A stretch of DNA of 64,000 nucleotides from Pontederia crassipes (lineage: Eukaryota > Streptophyta > Magnoliopsida > Commelinales > Pontederiaceae): assembly GCA_030549335.1 (NCBI GenBank), contig CM060187.1, positions 2,976,001-3,040,000 of the forward strand, given 5' to 3'. The stretch's first letter is position 1. Each line of letters opens with the position of its first letter. Of the stretch, positions 1 through 12,285 are shown piece after piece. The notes under the pieces were generated by a model. The model saw nothing but the letters and a program-made list of their open reading frames with translations, searched no databases and was not told where the DNA came from. Both the position numbers and the translations under genes were made by a program.

Positions 1-154
1 TAATAGAGTTTTGTATGATTACATTTTATTCCCTATCGATAGAAAGAAAATAAACAAAAAAAAGTGAGAACTTTGAATTCTGATAGAAGGCAGAATTAAG
101 AATCCACTATTCGTTAACCAAACGAGGTTTATGTGTCGAAGAGACCTTCTCAAG

Positions 155-1287
155 CAGGCCCGGCTCAAGGGTGATGCCATCCGAGCACTTGGTCGCGGTC
201 TCACCCAATAAAAGACTCCTAATTATGTATTAAATTTTAATTTAAATAATATTAAATTATTATTAAGGCCTTATAATTTAAGTTAGTTTATTAATTTGAA
301 ATCACTAAATATACTTTATCTTCATTCTTAATATTATTTACCTTCACTATCTAAATCATAATTAATCCATCATAATTAAATATCTTCTTATCTTTTATAC
401 TTAGTTTATGCCATTTTTTTATATTTGATTTTTTCTCAAGAATCAGTAATACTTCAATTGATTTTTTGCTATTGTCGTTGTTGTTGTTAACAAAATTTTT
501 ATTCTTTTGCATTGGGGAAGTACTTTTTATTTATTATCTTCATAAATTATTTTTTAATAAATAATTATAATTTTTTAAATAAAAAACTAATATATATAAT
601 AAATTTTTTTATTTATGTCAAAAAAATGTAACTTCGCTTTAAGCTCTACACAAAAATTAGTGTTTCAAGTAGCGTTTAGCGGTTCAAACGTTAATTTTTT
701 TGGGTAAATGATAAAAATAAATAGAAAATCTACTTCTACTAAGGTTTAGCGATTAGAGATTAGCGTTTCATAAATTTTTATAATTTTACCCTTATTCAAA
801 TATATTATTTCTTTCTAACACATCTTATTATTTTCTCATTTTTATTTTATAATCATTTAACTATATTTCTTTTCATATTCAATTAATTACAAATTATTTA
901 TATGTTAACAAAGAATAAAAAATAATTTTACAATTAATATTTTCATATCATCGGTGCATTATAAATTTCTATATATTTTAACAAAAAAATTAGTTGTGAA
1001 ATTTTATTTTATTTAATTAAGTTATAAATATTTAATTTATTGTATTATAATAAAATTTATATAGTGCTTAAATTAAATAATTTGTCATAGTCATTTTATA
1101 TTCATCAACTACTTCGACCGCTAAATTTATCAAACTCTTATTTGTTACAACATCTAAGCGCTAATCATTATCCGCTACCCGCTATCCGTTAATTAATCCG
1201 ATATCCACTAGTTAAATCGTTATCTGCTTATCAAATCGTTAGTAATATCAAATATCGTCTTAGGCCTCCGAGATTGAGCCGGCCCTG
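155..1287. mobile_element. Non-autonomous hAT-like element with imperfect 8-bp target duplication
   Basis: The left end begins CAGGCCCGGCTCAAGG and the reverse complement of the right end begins CAGGGCCGGCTCAAT, so the termini are inverted repeats. They are flanked by TTCTCAAG (147-154) and TTCTCATG (1288-1295), an 8-bp duplication with one mismatch, as expected for the hAT superfamily. The interior is AT-rich and has no transposase reading frame. A second repeat (649-1246) lies inside it. The right end is about 260 bp upstream of the ATP synthase epsilon start codon. Confidence 0.6.
649..1246 (-). repeat. Dispersed ~600 bp repeat, copy A (inverted relative to 61628-62213)
   Basis: Read on the minus strand this segment parallels 61628-62213. 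One end carries the TTTCAAGTAGCGTTTAGC-like motif and the other ATCCGCTT/TATCAAATCG-like motifs, with matching AT-rich blocks between. It is probably a MITE-like element nested in the hAT-like element at 155-1287. No coding capacity is seen. Confidence 0.55.
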
Positions 1288-1551
1288 TTCTCATGTTCTA
1301 GAGATAAGAATTAAAATAAAAAAAATTAATGTGATTTAATTTTTCTAAAAGTTTGACGCGAAGTTGAAATTTTCCCTTGAGAGCCTTGAGCGTTGGTTTT
1401 GAGCCTTTCGTCCGGCCCAACATCATTCGTAAATGACGATAGTACCCTCGTCGAGCCCTCTCCGGGTTACATATGCGAACAGACGGGAGCGCCACTCGAA
1501 TTAGCGAAAGTTGAGAACAGAAGGTGAAAGGGAACGAGAGCGGAGCAGGAG

Positions 1552-3548
1552 ATGTCGAGCGCGGCGGTGCCGTTCTGGAGGGCGGCGGGGATGACCTACA
1601 TCACGTACTCCAACATCTGCGCCTCCCTCGTCCGTGCGTGCCTCAAGGAGCCCTACAAGTCGGAGGCCGCCGACCGCGAGAAGGTCCACTTCGCCGTCTC
1701 CAAGTGGACCGACGGCAAGCCGGAGAAACCCAGTTGAGTGTCCTCCCTCCGGTCCCTTAGTTTTTTTTGTACGATCTCGTGGGATTCGATTCCCTTCGTT
1801 TTGGTCGGATGCCCAATTTAAGTTTGATTCCCTGCATTTTTCTGGTGGGGGAAGGTATGCTTAAAGATTGTAGATCTAGGGTTAGCTTTTGAATGATTCG
1901 GTAGATGTGCTTGTATCTGCTGCCTGCATTGAAATGGGTAAGGATGTTATTTGGAGTGATGGAGGTTGTGCGCTACTCGTATTTGTCATTTGCTGGGAAT
2001 GCCCCTTCGATTTCGTAGTGTAATGTGGATGAACAAAAGAATTAGGATGTTTTTCTTTCTAGAAATTGATCTAGAAAACCAAACCAAACGAGGCTGATGC
2101 GTTTTTACAATCGATGGCTCGTGGTAACCAATGGAATAAAAAAGCCATTTGGAAGTAGTTTAGACAGGACATCAAAAATAACGCAATGATCAAAGCATAT
2201 TGCCAACTTTTGACCACGAATTGTGGCAGAAAGATTCGTGCTGGTCTCTTTAAAAATTTGTTGATACTTGTTTTTTCTGAGACAAAAAGGATGGTTACCA
2301 GAGTAACCATCCACTCTAGGAAGACGAGGAAGCTTTATGTAGACTTGTTACAAGCAAATGAAAGTTAAAACTAACTACTCATCCACTTGCCCGCCAATCT
2401 TTCAGCTACAACAACAATATTCTCAACATATATCCACTCTCCTCTAAATATGCACCCCATGAATTGCAGTCATATCGACCATTAAAAAGCGAAGGTTGTC
2501 ACTCTTCTGATCCTTGGGACATACACACATACCCACTTATCTTGACTTCCACCAAGCCTGGAGGAGTTCTAAAAGCTCATCATCGATTGAGTGTTTATCC
2601 ACCTGCACCATGCTCAATGCCACATTTCTCTAGCCACCAAACAATAGGTGAACCACATTTTGGATTTCTCTAACCCATGTTGGTCGATTCTTGATGCAGC
2701 CACAAGAATCTTTGTCGGATTGCATCAAAGTTGGCTTGTCAACATTTTGCGCTTTCTGTTCACAAATATTGCCAAGCCTTTCATTTCTGGAAGTGATTGT
2801 CAATATGATCCTGAATCTAACCTTTATTTTCTACATTAGGTGATGATTTTTATTTTGGGATGTATTCAACTGCAATTTAAGATTCTAGTGCCATCAGATT
2901 ATAAAAAGTATTTATCAACCTCAAATGTGAAAATTTTAGTGTGATTAGATTTTACTTTATAAATAAGTAAGATCTTATGATTCTCGAGCTTAAGATCTCC
3001 GATCTTATATAATATCTCAGTTTTTGACAACATTATTGTTCCCATTGCTGTGCATAAAATTTCAGAATGATGCTTGCTAGTTCTAGTAATTCTAATGCAC
3101 TGTCTAAATGCAGGATGCATAATTCCCATATAAAATTTGCCCAGCTTTTATATTCATGATTTATGACAAAGCCAGATATGTTCCGTCTTTTCTGAATGTT
3201 CACAAGTTTGTTTATCTTTTCCTTGTATGTCATTTAAACATAAGAATGGTATTTGCTAGTATGTTGACAGAGGCTAATTTGAATGATGGTATCATGGCAG
3301 TACTTTGTCTTTATGCAGGATGTATAGTTCGTTTATACTGTATGTTTATATGACGTTTTCATCAGCTTTCCCCCCAGAGATTTTTTTATTCAGACTGTGA
3401 GGCACCTGATAGAATTGATTATGCAGTGACCTTCAATTTGTTTTAGTGCATGTTGGAAAGCTTATCTCCATGCATTGCAAATGTTCTCCCTTCTGACATT
3501 CTCTGCATTTCTGCATTAGGCATTCGATCCGATTCAGCAGAAGATTGA
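1552..3548 (+). CDS. ATP synthase subunit epsilon, mitochondrial (two exons)
   Basis: Small central-stalk subunit of the mitochondrial F1Fo ATP synthase (plant equivalent of the animal and yeast epsilon subunit), acting in the matrix-side F1 rotor. Exon 1 is 1552-1732 and exon 2 is 3520-3548; the intron 1733-3519 has GT-AG ends and joins in phase 1. The product is 69 aa, matching the roughly 70 aa family size. The N-terminal [19 protein letters not shown] block and the [17 protein letters not shown] segment are the family signature, and exon 2 adds the short IRSDSAED tail. The start ATG is the first in a GC-rich leader. The intron has no clear coding content, only short fortuitous frames. A hAT-like element ends close upstream, so the proximal promoter must be short or include its edge. 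The gene converges on the NSR-type gene at 5756-12028. Confidence 0.9.
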
Positions 3549-5755
3549 GAATTGAACTGGAAGCAGTGGTGGCTTCATCACCTTATGTTCTCTCTTCAAT
3601 GATACTCACGGACCTTTGTATGAAGAATTGCTTTGTCCTGAATCGGGATTTACTTCGTCGTCCCGGCGTGTAAACCTTAACGTAAGCTTCTCCTAGAGAA
3701 TAAAATATATGTTGGCATAACTATGACCAAATTTTTCTTTATCGTATAGTACTTGGGAAATTAGAGACTGTTATAAAGTTCTCGTTGTTGTTTTTCGTTT
3801 ATTTAGTGGGGAGTCTCGTCTCTTCTTAAGCTGAATGCGTGGGGTTTGTTGATGCATGTGCGCACTCACAGCCGTTTTTTCCCCATGACGTATGGATATC
3901 ATCTGGTGGGAATATACCAACAATTACCAAAGTGATCAGTTTAATGAAAGACATAAAGTGATCAGTTTAATGAAAGACAACTTGGAAAAATACTATCATA
4001 TGATATTTTTCTACGTATTTCAAAAATATTATAATTTAAATAATGCATTATTATTATAAAATAAAAAAAATATAATAATATTATGCGATTTAGAAAGTAA
4101 AAAGTGAAAGAGATGCACAATTATTATTTTCACAGATATGTATCTCCTATGTCTAGATCGTTGGATGAATATAAAACTTGATTGCCTGCTATTTAATTTC
4201 AAAATGAAGTGTTGTATTCTTTGTAACTTAGAAAGAAATGTTATTCTCCTTCCAAAATTAAGAAAGGCGATTATAAGATTTTTAAAGTGGCTTAAAATTT
4301 GTATTATAGCATGAATAACGAAATATTCAATCATTTACGCTGGTATTGAATCTATTGATGGTGCTCAGTCCCAGCAGAAACATAAGAACATAATTACCAA
4401 AGTGGACGGGTTTATGGATATGTTTACAGATTGATATAGGAGCTCGAAGTCTAATAATGAATTCAGAGTGAAGGATCGTGGCAATCGAAATAGAGGCAAA
4501 AATTAAAATAAAAAAAAAAACGTGTTGTCCCGGAGGTGTTTTTAGATAATGTACAGGAAGATAATTATCTCAAACAGACAGGTAAACGACGCAACAGGAT
4601 TTAACAGGGCCGAAGGGGTATTCGACTTCAATCCTCATGACAATTGCAACATGGAGATGCTCTGCAATCTATTTTGCAGATCGCTCAGTGCAGATATCTA
4701 TGAAAAAGAAAGCCAGTTCGGTGTTGGGAAAACGTTTGTTATAGCTAATTTGACATTGCTAGTTAGCTGTAAGAATTCAGCCTAAACCTGGGAAAATACA
4801 GCAGACATATGGTGCGACACAATTGTTTAGAATACCTGCAGTTTAGCCACAAGGCCCCAGCTTCATTGCAGACGAAGACTCCAGTGTCCACTTACCATCC
4901 ATCACTGTTAAATACACCTTTCCTATCATCCCCGATTGAAAAGATTGTACAAGTTAGGTGAAAGAAACTATAATAATAGGTTGCTAAGGTTTGCCTAGCT
5001 TTCTTCCAGAACAGTAACTTTGCAACTCGGTCACACTGAAGCCATGCCATACTCTAGAACCTAGATGAAAATTGGAACATCAGGCAGTGAACTCCGAGGA
5101 TGCTAGTGTTGCATCTGCTCCGTAGCCTGTAAAATAAATACTCAATCTTCCCAATAATGGTTTAGCCTGGATGTATAAACAAATTAGTTAGCTTCATGCT
5201 AGAGAAAAGCATGAGGGGATGAGTTGCTGAATGAGTTTATGATAAGATGCCCCATGATCCGAGGATATGTAATGTCATGACATGTGTGAGCATTATCTTC
5301 ATATGTAATGGGAATTGGGAGTATAAGATACCAATCAGACCTAAACTTATGCATCAATGACTGCGTAAATGAAATATGTTATCAATCAATCGTAAAACTG
5401 GGCAAATGAAATATGTTATCAACTACATAAGACTAAACAACTATGTCTCCATGTTTCATGATGCCCATGCACGCTTAAACAAGACATATTAGAAGTTATT
5501 CCTCCCATCACCATACACATGAATAAAGAACACTAGTTAACTATGAGGATGCCAATGCACATGGAGCAACTTCATGTCTTGCAATTCTGCCTCATGGAAG
5601 ATGGTATGGCACTCATGATCGCCAGGTGTATTCACACAGGCATGCTGATGATGGCTTATAAAACTAGATGAAAAATGATAACTTCCATAAGGTGACACAT
5701 TGCTACTCTTATCTTCATGATTGAGGAAAAGAGTGAAATACATCCCTTCAAATTA
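3549..5755. other. Convergent intergenic region, UTRs only
   Basis: This lies between two converging genes. It should hold the 3' UTR of the ATP synthase subunit (probably to about 3.7 kb) and of the NSR-type gene on the other strand. A 26 bp unit containing AGTGATCAGTTTAATGAAAG is directly repeated at 3929-3978. The rest is AT-rich with short frames I do not recognise. On the minus strand, 5085-5128 looks like a possible 3' acceptor followed by a short open frame, which may be an alternative NSR end. Confidence 0.4.
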
Positions 5756-8700
5756 CTACTGGTAAGCTGTGCCATCAGCCACAACACCACCAACTGAGTC
5801 CTTCCGTCGTCCAAAAGGATTCTTCGAAAATGTTTCATTTAAGTCAAGGAAAGGAAATAGAAGGAAACTATATGACTTCCTAATCAATGAGGTTGCAGAA
5901 TAGCAAACAAAAACTTCGGTGACAATATGTGAAGACTTACTATGAAATCAAATGAACAAAAAAGGAATGATAGATTTTGAAAAGCAAGGATATTGAATTC
6001 GTATGCCGCCACGCCCAGAAGAAGGAATAACAGCACCCTGGAGATTCTGATGGACATTTGTAGCGCTGCTCACATCCTGAATAAACAAAGAAGACATATA
6101 ATAGCAAACTGTATTGAGGGCATAATAAGATAGATGTTTCAAATTGTATACACTTGCCTCAAACTCAATGAAGCATACTGTGTTTCTCTCCTGGCGTAAA
6201 ATCTTCATTTGCTTGAACCCAGGCTGACTGCAAATTAAAATAAAGGAATAAAATATATTGACAAGGACAAGTACTTTAAGGACGGAAGTAGTTCCCAACA
6301 TGAAGAATAAATCATGAAAGTAGTTCCCAATATGCAGAATAAATAAGTTTTGCTTCAAATGGAAACAATGTCTCTTATAATAGATACACAGGTTAAGATC
6401 ATACACACTGAAAAGGTTCCTGACTTCTTCTTCCACAACGTGCTCACCAAGATTTCCAATGAAAAGAGTGTTGCAGGGAGGATTATCTTTTGTGTTCTGC
6501 AAAAACGAAAAAGGAACTATATCAGCTCATGTGAGCAAGTTGAACTGCAGCAACAACAAAGCCTTATCCCACTAGGTGGGGTCGGCTACATGGATCATAC
6601 GACGCCATTCCGCTCTATTAGTAACCAAACCTTTCGGTATATTATTCACCATCTTGCTCTATTAGTTCGCCAAGTGTCCGCCTTGGCCTCCCTCTCCCTC
6701 TTTTAATCGGACTCCAGATTATTTGATCTACTTTTCTTACTAGCGCATCTAATGGTCTTCTCTGAACATGACCAAACCATCTCAAACGATTCTCTACCAT
6801 TTTCTCACTAATAGGAGCCACTCCGACTCGTTCACGTATATGGTCATTCCTAATCTTATCTAATCTTGTATGACCACACATCTATCTCAACATCCTCATT
6901 TCGGCTACCCCCACTTTACGTTCATGTTGTCCCTTCACAGCCCAACATTCACTACCATATAACACTGCTTTCTATAAAGGCAATCACACACAACATAACA
7001 ATGAAATGCTTTCTATAAAGGCACATATTAGTGTCAGAAAACATAGACACAAGATGGAGGCACAATTTCTTTTGATGATAATAAAATAACCAATATATCA
7101 AAACCTACGGGTTGCCAATTAAGTATACATTGTTCACACGTTACGTTGTATAATTACCACCTTTTAATGTTATTCACTTATATGATTTTATATGAAATTG
7201 TTCACAAACTTACATGGATCTATACCAAATCTTAATCAATAAACATAAACCAGAAGTTCCCTCAGTCAATTCAACATGAACATAAACCAAAGACACACTT
7301 GCAATTGTTCAAGGCATAAATTCCAATGGCTTAACATGTTAAACTAGAAGCCTACTAGTTCAAAGTAGAGTTACAAGGTTCCAGTATAAGATTCAATGCC
7401 AATGCAAGATAACAATCTGAGGACCACAATAATAAAAACTCTTTTATGAATTATAATAGCATGTTAACCTTAGAACATAATGAAGCATAAATTCACTGTT
7501 CCCACACTTGTGAGCATCATTCTGACTATGTGTCAGTTTATCTTCTTTGTTAGCAACAATGGAAAATACAAAGCAGCATTGTAAATTCCACTGGTCGCAC
7601 AGACATAGAGGACTAAAGATTTTTTTTCCTTTTAGGAAGTACATTCCTCAATCATGCATAAAAGAATTCCAGTAAGAATGGGCTCTCAAAAAAAATCATG
7701 TAAGAATGGTACGAAGCTCTCTTTTTTAGGGGAAAAGCGATGGCTAGCAAGATCCAGTCATGTATAACAATGGTATCAAACTATTTGTTCAAGTAGTTTA
7801 GCAGAAAATTGCTTGCAGAAAGGATCATCTGAAACACCCGGGTATTGAATCTAATCTACTACCTATATATGCAGTTAGTTATAGTTTGCCTCATCCAACA
7901 GGAGAAAAATGTTGGTTAACTAATAAAAATAAAATAAATCAAGAAATATTACTTTTTTGGAACTGATGTGTATTAGGAAAACTTTTTTTGAAAATATTTT
8001 CTTTTAACGTTCCTCTTAACCCAACTAGCATTTTGTACCAGATCGCTAGATTAGTCTAATGGTCCAGCTCAAATAAAACCCAGATCAGCTTACACAATAG
8101 GTCAAGTGGTCAACCAAGCTCCTCCCGAAGAAAACATCTACTCTTTACTACTTTACCAACAGCTTTGCCCTCAACATCGCAGATTTTGGTTCTCTCTCCT
8201 TTGCATGTCTCCTTTTCCCTGTCACCACTTTAGAGACACCAATGACTTCTCAAGTGGGAGTGTTGTACAGAGTACAAACCACAACTGCAAGAAGATTCCG
8301 CTGGGAGTTAGTCAGATGTGTCCAAGTCGATAGTTGCATCAACCCTTTTCTTCCTTGTTTTGCTTATGGTGACTAAAAATGAAGGTACCAAAACAATCAA
8401 GCACTTGGGACAAGACAATTGTGCTCAGGGTGTCCAACAATGAAACAGCCCAGCTGCAAGTGGAGTGGATGGCCAATACCTCAACCACAGGAACCCAGCT
8501 TCTTTGTCACAGTGCGAGAGATGTACTTTTCAATTATAATTTATCAGTTCATGGAGATATTTCGATACATCAATTCTACCAAAATTCCTATGGTCCATAT
8601 GGTGCCAACGAAATGGATGCATCTTTAGGGGTGAAGGATGTTATGTTGAAAATATCTTATCTATGTCTAGATGCTTGATGAGAAACTGGGCAAGAGTGTA

Positions 8701-11700
8701 GTAATTATTATTTCAACATCTTGATGTAACATTGTTATATTAATAAATATGGATGAGTGCACATGGCTCTCATCCTCTCCTACTTTCAAAAAAAATCAAG
8801 TCTACCAAAATTTAACATTTCCTAATATTTTTCCCCCTAAAAAAACATTTCCTAATAAAAGGGTGAGTATTTTTTATTTTATTTTTATTTATTTATTTAG
8901 AAGAAAAAGGTTGAGTATTTGATTCCTAATCCCATTTGGAAAAATGTAAGTAATGCCTAATATGTCCTCTTAAGTTCTCTCCTGCCCCTAATTCTTAACA
9001 AACCAAATCCCCTTTCTTTAAAGGAAAGGTCACACATGTCCTCACTCAATCATATTTTTTTCTCACTCGTTAGATCATGTTAATAGTGAAGGTTTTTTTA
9101 CTCATTATTTTAAAATGATAAATTTTCCCTTTACATGAAGATGACATTGAAATTGAACTTCATTTCTCTGAAAAAAAAACTATTTTGAAACTAGTAACAA
9201 TGATCTCAAATGCATATATAACATAATCATATAAAACTGTAATCTCATGTCCATTTGTCATTGTGCATTTATTGACTAGTCATACAGATACATCTATTTT
9301 TTGAGAAATTCTCACGATTATATTTATCAAACACTAGTTATGAAATTCATTAGTTAAATCTTTAAATGCTATCAACTAATCATATTTCCTGGAGGCTATC
9401 ATATAATAGTTAATCACTAATTTTTAATTAGTATGTTATGAGCTAGTCAAACCTCTATCTGTTACTTAAATTGTTAGCCATGTCAAATGGAGCCTTAGGC
9501 CCCATTTGGCTTGAGATTAGTGTTTGCAATTGAGCACTATTCCTATTTTTTTATCCAAACACCGTTGGGTTTGACATGTGAACTCCACATGTAATCATTA
9601 CATGAAAAAAAAATTGTGAGAGCAAGTTTTTTTGAGGAGCAAGTTGTGAGAGCAAGTTGTTCAATGTCCAAGCAAGAGCAAGCTACTCCGGGTGGATTAA
9701 GGCAGCAGGAGCAACCAATGGATTATTGAAACATTATTCTAGAATAACACAATGACATCCACACGGGAGCTTAGTATACAAGGAGTATAAGCAAACTGTA
9801 AAGTAGACATTAACTCTATTTTGTATGCTTTTAAAAATTAAATAATATCCTAAGTATGCATAATAGTGTATCAAAACAACAAAAGATAAAGATTCCTATC
9901 CCAAATTTTCTTTGTGTAATGGGTGTTCAAGAGCTATTTCCCCCAGGCACAAGTAGCATGTGCTTCCAAATAACTTTGTCGATCTGTCTGAGACAGGGAC
10001 GGAGGCACATGGGTGCCAGTGGGTGCAAGTGCACTCACTGACCAAATAAGTATATTTTAGTAGGAATTATATCTAAGGAAACAATGGCTCGGTGGTGAAA
10101 AGGATAGATTATAACGTGGAGGTTTACAGTTCGAATCCCGTTGCACATTTTATTTTTTTCCTTTTGCAAGAAAACAACTCACAACTGGCTTCAAGGAAAC
10201 TTAGTCACTCCAAGGAAATAACCAGGCCCAAAATTTCTTTTCCTATTAAAATTTAATTCCATTTATTTGTCAAAGCCATCCACCTCTCTCCTCTTTAATC
10301 TATTTTTTTTTCCTCCTCATTGTAGTCTCCGAAATATTTTTCCCTCAAACTAGGATTCCCTTTTGCCTTCTTCTCCACCCTCTAATTCAAGGTATTTTAC
10401 ATTTTTTTTCATGAATAATATGTTATGCTTTCATCCGAAACTAAGATCTTTTTATATAATTTTTAATTCATAACAATTAATATATGTTTATAGTTCATAA
10501 TTCAAGTGTCCTTTTTATTTCATAATGGACATATTTTCATTAGTATATGTTGAAAAAGAATAAATTTCTTTCACAGTTTTATCATGGTGTTAAAGAAATA
10601 TTTTAAAAAAGATCACATCCATATCAAAATTTATTACACGATAAAGGAAATGGAAGGAAAGAAAATTGTGAAATTATCGACAAATTTCGAAAAGTGAAAC
10701 ATCGTTGAAATTAATTCTTTAAGTAATAATTTTAGTGTTGTTATATAATCATTTCTAAATTTTTTAGAATTAAAATAAAAAGTGAACCCCTATGAAATAT
10801 TTCTGGCTCTGCCACTGGTCTGAGATATTGAAAAAATGTGATAAATGGGACTATGAATAAACACATCAAAATGAAATAAAGATAATGAGAAACAAGGATT
10901 ACCTGAACAGGGGCATAACCACTCGGTGCTAGCATAGGTGCTGCTGCAGACATTGCAACTTGGGGCAACTGATAGCCTCCATAAGGCTCATATGGAGCAG
11001 GAGCACCATAACTGAACATATTACAGAGAAAACACTTGAGTAATACTGCCATCCAGAAGGAAAATATGTGCACAGGGCTTATGATTTTACCCTGGTGCTC
11101 CCCAAACAGGTGCTGGCGGTGGGTGAAAAGCAGGAGCACCTGCATAGCCTGCGTGAGAATTGTAGTCGCCACCAGTTCGCATTCTTTTGCTTTGATCAAC
11201 AGAGTTAGCCTCAGTTACAACACCTAAAAGGGAACAAAACCGTGTAGATGAATATTATCAGAAGAAGTATCTCCTTGTGACTAAAATGATAAAGAAGGTT
11301 CAACATCGCATTATTCTCAAAGAATCTTGTTGATGGTTGATGGTGTATTTATATGATGCATCATATAATTCAACTGATGGGAGAAATGAAAATTTTCCAA
11401 ATTATAAACAGGCAAAACAAGGAACTGCGTCAACATTCAAGGAAAACAATTGACCTCTTTTGACAAAAAGATTTTTCTTTGCCATCTCTGTATGCAGAAC
11501 AGACTTCGTCTCAGCGTCGAACACCAAATCCTGACAGCAACGGAAATCAGTTTTTTGTCTGAATCCAGTGACCAGTGTCCAAGGCAAGGGATTGCAAGAT
11601 TAAGCTAAACGAGGTCCGTGCACACGAATCACCTGAAGCGCCGCCTTAGCAGCCACGGCCTGCTGAGCGGAGGAGAAGAGGGCGAACCCCATGGGCTGCT

Positions 11701-12028
11701 CCCCTTTGAAGTTGACCTGCGACGCCTCGAAGCCCGGCAACCACCTCAATAAGTTGTGGAGCTCCCGCTCCTTCACGTCCGGCGGAAGACCGGTGATGAA
11801 GATGGTCCGGACCTACAAATCCAACCCATTAGACGATAGAAGGAACGAATGGATCGGAAGGGAGGGCGGGGTTCGCGATGGGTCGGCGAAGAGGAGGGGG
11901 AAGCTTACCTCGTCGCTGGTAGGTCGAACGGGGTTTTCGACGGGAATGGGCGAAGGAGCCCCCGGAGGCGGTGGCTGGCCCCTCCATTGGTGGTGCTGAT
12001 GGTAGGGGTGGATCCCGGTGCCGGACAT
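5756..12028 (-). CDS. Nuclear speckle RNA-binding (NSR-type) protein with two RRMs, nine exons
   Basis: Plant NSR-family protein; relatives bind pre-mRNA and long noncoding RNA in nuclear speckles and modulate alternative splicing. Exons on the minus strand: 11909-12028, 11633-11812, 11455-11530, 11091-11223, 10903-11011, 6405-6496, 6158-6227, 5994-6076, 5756-5831. The frame is open across all joins and gives 312 aa. The N-terminus is His/Pro-rich. RRM1 (about 42-112) has IFITGL and the KGEQPMGFALF RNP1-like stretch. The middle is Pro/Gly/Tyr-rich. RRM2 (about 213-288) has LFIGNL and NTVCFIEF. The end is SKNPFGRRKDS...AYQ. Intron 5 (6497-10902) is swollen by a LINE fragment and a hAT-like element. 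Intron 7 is GC-AG and intron 8 AT-AC. Family identity is from motif recall. The exact C-terminus is the least certain part. Confidence 0.88.
5832..5993 (-). other. U12-type AT-AC intron (NSR intron 8)
   Basis: On the minus strand the intron starts ATATCCTTGC at 5993 and ends AAAC at 5832. Near its 3' end is TTCCTTGAC, which fits the minor-spliceosome branch-site consensus, with the branch A about a dozen bases from the acceptor. Only this AT-AC join keeps the reading frame, giving RIQ-FSKNPFG where the family has RIQ-YSKNPYG-like sequence. No GT-AG alternative that preserves this motif was visible. Confidence 0.85.
6077..6157 (-). other. GC-AG intron (NSR intron 7)
   Basis: The donor reads GAG|GCAAGT on the minus strand, the strong consensus of GC donors, and the acceptor is TTCAG|GATG. 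The join gives FIEFE-DVSSATNVHQNL, the expected uninterrupted end of RRM2. Nearby GT dinucleotides would insert extra residues into the RRM. Confidence 0.8.
6549..6967 (-). mobile_element. RTE-type LINE 3' fragment in NSR intron 5
   Basis: The minus strand encodes the end of a LINE reverse transcriptase ORF (HTRLDKIRNDHIRERVGVA, then HLRWFGHVQRRPLD-like sequence). It is followed by the TGTAGCCGACCCCACC 3' UTR block and a short TTG-repeat tail. It is clearly homologous to 31,750-32,206. It is 5'-truncated near the TATGGTAGTGAATGTTGGGC region. No clean target duplication was found. Confidence 0.8.
8106..8678 (+). other. Unassigned open frames inside NSR intron 5
   Basis: Two overlapping open frames of 75 and 99 codons lie in less AT-rich sequence within the intron, ending beside AT-rich DNA. 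I recognise no domain. They could be a decayed transposon fragment or chance. The remainder of the intron (6.97-9.99 kb) is AT-rich, with a possible MITE around 9230-9530 and nothing else I can name. Confidence 0.2.
9994..10817. mobile_element. Non-autonomous hAT-like element (8-bp target duplication GTCTGAGA)
   Basis: The element starts CAGGGACGGAGGCAC and ends GGCTCTGCCACTG, imperfect inverted ends of the CAGGGGCGGAGCC type. A perfect 8-bp duplication GTCTGAGA flanks it at 9986-9993 and 10818-10825. It is 824 bp, has no transposase frame, and lies inside NSR intron 5 about 90 bp from exon 5. It carries a tRNA-like segment at 10083-10150. Confidence 0.75.
10083..10150 (+). repeat. tRNA-like (A-box/B-box) segment inside the hAT-like element
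   Basis: The segment reads TGGCTCGGTGGTGAAAAGG followed about 30 bases later by AGTTCGAATCCC. This resembles an RNA polymerase III A box and B box with tRNA spacing. The acceptor stem does not pair convincingly, so I treat it as a tRNA-derived fragment and not a working tRNA gene. Confidence 0.4.
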
Positions 12029-12285
12029 GGCCGTGAAAACCCTAACTTTTAGATCGGACTCGCAGGGGCTCCTTTCACGTGCAAATACATTACATTACGT
12101 GCAATCGCCTTTCCAATATTTAGAAAATTCATTGAATTTTTTTTTTGTTTTGCCTTCGATTATTAGTCCACTGAAAGAAAAGAAAAGGTTAAAAAAATAC
12201 AAATATATATATATTGTTTTAAAAATAAAATGACGAGCAAAATTACGAGTTGGGTTTCTCAAATTTTAATTTATTTTTAAAAATC

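Noticed and set aside
5085..5128. Extra 3' coding exon of the NSR-type gene
   Set aside because: An acceptor-like site exists, but the model ending at 5756 already gives a plausible C-terminus and no matching donor is compelling. It may be an alternative end.
10083..10150. A functional tRNA gene
   Set aside because: The boxes are present but the acceptor stem does not pair well and the segment lies inside a transposon.
11691..12052. Plus-strand frames of 67-102 codons
   Set aside because: They are antisense to NSR exons 1 and 2.
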